This document shows, one piece after another, positions 61,901 through 64,000 of a stretch of 64,000 nt of DNA. Under the pieces are notes generated by a model. The model saw only the letters and a list, made by a program, of their open reading frames with translations, was not told where the DNA came from and did not search any database. The stretch is from positions 270,310 to 334,309 of the forward strand of contig NW_014577113.1 of NCBI RefSeq assembly GCF_000485595.1. The letters are read 5' to 3'. Within the stretch, counting starts at the first letter, position 1. Each line of letters starts with the position of its first letter. Position numbers and translations under genes: made by a program. This DNA is from Priapulus caudatus. Lineage: Eukaryota; Priapulida; Priapulimorpha; Priapulimorphida; Priapulidae.

Positions 61901-63769
61901 TTTGATCCTACGAAAAAATATAGACATAGATAGAATCAGCAGTAGAGTTAGACAGATTAACAATTGTGTTACCTGTGATGAAATATAGATCTGTTTGGTA
62001 CTTTCGTTAATCATTCTTTGGGACGTGGATGACTACTAGCAGACAGGGGCTTGTAATTAGCCATATAAAATAGCTGTACATTAACAGTAAATAATTTAAC
62101 AGTAACATAAATTAGGTGCAACAAAAAACAAAAAATTAAACCGACACACACAAAATAGTCTTTCGCGGTATCCTCTCCTCCCCCTTTTCAATCACTGACC
62201 TTGATGAGCACACGGAGGTCGCGGATCGTCTTGCCGTACATGTGGTAGAAGAACTTGATCGTGCACGCGCTGCTCGAGCCGCCGTAGTTCGCCGAGTGCA
62301 GGCGCGCCTTCTCGCCGTCGACATACGCGCCCGACGTCTCGATGTAGACGTAGTAGCCGTCGGCGCTGCCGAGCGTGTGGTCTACGCTCGGGCCGGTGCT
62401 TGAGCTGCCTGTCGAGCCCTTCTTGCGCAGCCACCTCATCTCGTAGTCAGCAGCGTTGTACCAGCCGCACTGACTGTTCTCAAAGTCGCAGTCCGTACCT
62501 ACAGCGCACGCGAGAGGAGACAGCATGAACGAAACAGCGGCTACTGTCACATCTGTGTTAACTACCACTGAGTTAATTCTCGGGCACGGGCACCTGTCAA
62601 TAAGGTACACTAACTTTTTTCTTTGAATTCTAACTTAACTGCCTATATTCGTTCTAACATGAAACACTTTGCCTAATTCGTGCTCGAGAAATCTTTGTCC
62701 ACGCGATTCACACTTGGCAAGCACATATTCGTACCGCACATTTCCTCGTCGGAGTTGTCGCCGCAATCGTCAACAAAGTTGCAGCGTTGTGCCGCGGAGT
62801 AGCAGAGCGTGTTGTTGCACGTGTACTTGTCTGCTCCGCATGCGCCGGGGGTCGTGCTAGCCGCCGTCGTGCCCCCTGGTAGCGGATTATCAGACACCAC
62901 GCACTCCGGGGTCATCGAGAGGTCGTCGAGCGCGATGTCGCTGTGGTAGGACAGACCGACGGCGCCCTCTATGACGACCTCAAAGTCGGCATCGCTGTTC
63001 GGGTCGCTCGCCTCGAGCTCGGCGCGATGCCAGAAGTCGCCCTGCTCGCCAACGATGCTCAGCAGCACGAGAGCGCCCCCTGGTGCGTACGACGTGCGGC
63101 GGTAGACGACGATGCTGCCGGTCGTCGCTCCGTACATGTGGTACCAGAAGCGCAGCATGCAGCGGCTGCTGGTGCCGCGGATGACGCTGCTCGAGATCTG
63201 CGCGCGGTCGCCCGCGTCGTGCATCGTGGACGACTCGACGTAGATGAAGTGACCTGAGAAGATTTCAAACATCACAGCTTCGACAATGCCAGCTCTCAAC
63301 CGAGTATTCGCCACGCAAAGATTGCTGGACCCCCCGCCTCCCACATGTGGTATTAAGATTCTAACTGAAGATATTAGCCTTTCACTGGCTTGGTGCCGTG
63401 TTGGCTTGTTTCATTAGGTGAAGGGTTGGGTTAAAAGCGTTAGATAAGTTTCGACATTATTTAACACAGCTAAAAAAGAAGCGAAACATTAGAATACCAC
63501 GATAAATCTAGGATATAGTTTTAAGGTAAAAAAACATTCAGCTTGTTTAATCCTCGCTGTATATCCCCTGCAAGAACACATCAAGGAATACATTACGGAT
63601 TAGGTACCTCGATTAGTGCGCATAGTATGGTCTGAAGAAGGTCCGGTCCCTGTACTTGGAGTTCCTCCTGATGTCAGTACCCAGTCAAGTTCATCCACGT
63701 AATCGTTAGGCTCTTGATGCCAAAAGTGGCTGCACATGTCCTCCTGCACAGTGATGATGGGAGGGATAA
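52873..63769 (-). CDS. MAM-LDLa-EGF type I membrane receptor, 5' end beyond the window
   Basis: Exons (minus strand, 5' to 3'): 63608-63769, 62735-63253, 62200-62498, 61462-61648, 60488-60613, 59873-60028, 58335-58480, 57971-58172, 57494-57652, 56740-56907, 56178-56306, 55878-55944, 55421-55488, 54451-54550, 53895-53972, 53603-53660, 53208-53273, 52873-52974. All are GT-AG, phases agree, and they give about 930 residues. Order: MAM, LDLa, MAM, LDLa, MAM, three LDLa, one EGF split over two exons ([22 protein letters not shown]), a membrane span ([20 protein letters not shown]), and a basic stop-transfer (RRKQRR). The tail has NPVY, NPGY and NPLY. MAM and LDLa are adhesion and ligand-binding modules; NPxY motifs recruit PTB-domain endocytic adaptors, so a cell-surface uptake or adhesion receptor is inferred. 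The signal peptide is off the right edge. The 53895 donor (GTGTGA) was chosen for phase; GTACGT at 53887 is stronger but leads to a stop. Confidence 0.85.
54551..56177. other. receptor introns around the EGF exons
   Basis: AT-rich apart from the two EGF exons. A G-run lies at 54825-54835. No repeat family was recognised. Confidence 0.5.
56908..59872. other. receptor introns between LDLa4 and MAM3
   Basis: Between the listed exons the only distinct features are a (TAGA)n tract at 58872-58918 and a palindrome TGACCTCCGAGGTCA at 58679-58693. A GC-rich segment at 58975-59330 is rich in GCTCGCT and ACACGA and may be an unidentified repeat. Confidence 0.45.
60655..60770. repeat. (AAC)n-rich tract in a receptor intron
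   Basis: Imperfect AAC and AAT units over about 115 bp, in the intron between LDLa2 and MAM2. A second ATAA-rich stretch lies at 61265-61390. Confidence 0.85.
60958..61157. mobile_element. mariner-type MITE with TA flanks
   Basis: A 200-bp element with inverted ends CTGTATAAGCTGTATATTTT and CTGTATAAGCCGTATTTTTC. It is flanked by TA on both sides (60956-60957, 61158-61159). The interior is built of AATTTCGCGAA palindromes. It lies in the receptor intron between 60613 and 61462. Confidence 0.75.
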
Positions 63770-64000
63770 CTGCACGTGAATGTTTGTGGCCACACGGTTT
63801 ACACTGCGATTGGCTGCACAATGCATACCTACATGTTGTGTGCTAATTGGTGGTGCGACACACGTCATATGATTGGCCATGCCATACAAAGTTCCAAGAT
63901 GTCATGTCATGATTGGTCATGGTATGAGTTATACTTGTGCAGCATATGCTAAACGACCACTCACAAACATACCAACCACTCTGCCATAGACAGTACACTA
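63770..64000. other. receptor intron at the window edge
   Basis: No further exon recognised. The first visible exon begins with two bases of a split codon, so at least one coding exon lies beyond 64000. Confidence 0.5.

Overview
The window is nuclear DNA from a multicellular animal, most likely a marine invertebrate. Genes are split by GT-AG introns. Noncoding DNA is full of microsatellites, minisatellites, short inverted-repeat transposons and a few TTAGGG telomere-type repeats. There are no operons, ribosome-binding sites or prokaryotic features. The phylum cannot be fixed from the sequence alone. KDM1B is, as far as I know, absent from flies, so a fly is unlikely. One undetermined base (n) lies at 20586.

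Layout: (1) 1189-4569 (+) is a complete, intronless KDM6A/UTX-type histone H3K27 demethylase (1,126 aa), followed by a 42-bp minisatellite and a long AT-rich 3' region. (2) 11685-15329 (-) holds the last four coding exons of a p24/TMED cargo receptor; the exon with the signal peptide was not found. Its third-from-last intron carries three DNA transposons with 8-bp target duplications. (3) 15330-23672 is a transposon graveyard with foldback elements, a nested insertion, an unexplained decayed frame and a broken piggyBac transposase. (4) 23673-46366 (+) is a complete KDM1B/LSD2 gene of 20 coding exons (839 aa) whose reading phase is consistent at every junction. Its introns hold a Harbinger-like MITE, a 1-kb hairpin element, a minisatellite that has copied the exon-14 splice donor about 20 times, and a possible small antisense gene. 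(5) 46367-52872 has the KDM1B 3' end, a LINE endonuclease fragment, a foldback element and a 0.9-kb CA/CG-rich minisatellite. (6) 52873-63769 (-) is a type I membrane receptor, cut at its N-terminus by the window edge: MAM-LDLa-MAM-LDLa-MAM-LDLa3-EGF-TM, with three NPxY endocytic motifs in the tail.

The genes alternate in orientation: UTX and p24 are tail to tail, p24 and KDM1B head to head, KDM1B and the MAM/LDLa receptor tail to tail. Two chromatin erasers (H3K27 and H3K4 demethylases) lie within 46 kb on the same strand. The two membrane-system genes (a secretory-pathway cargo receptor and an endocytic-type receptor) lie on the other. I see no sign of an operon-like functional system; the linkage may be chance.
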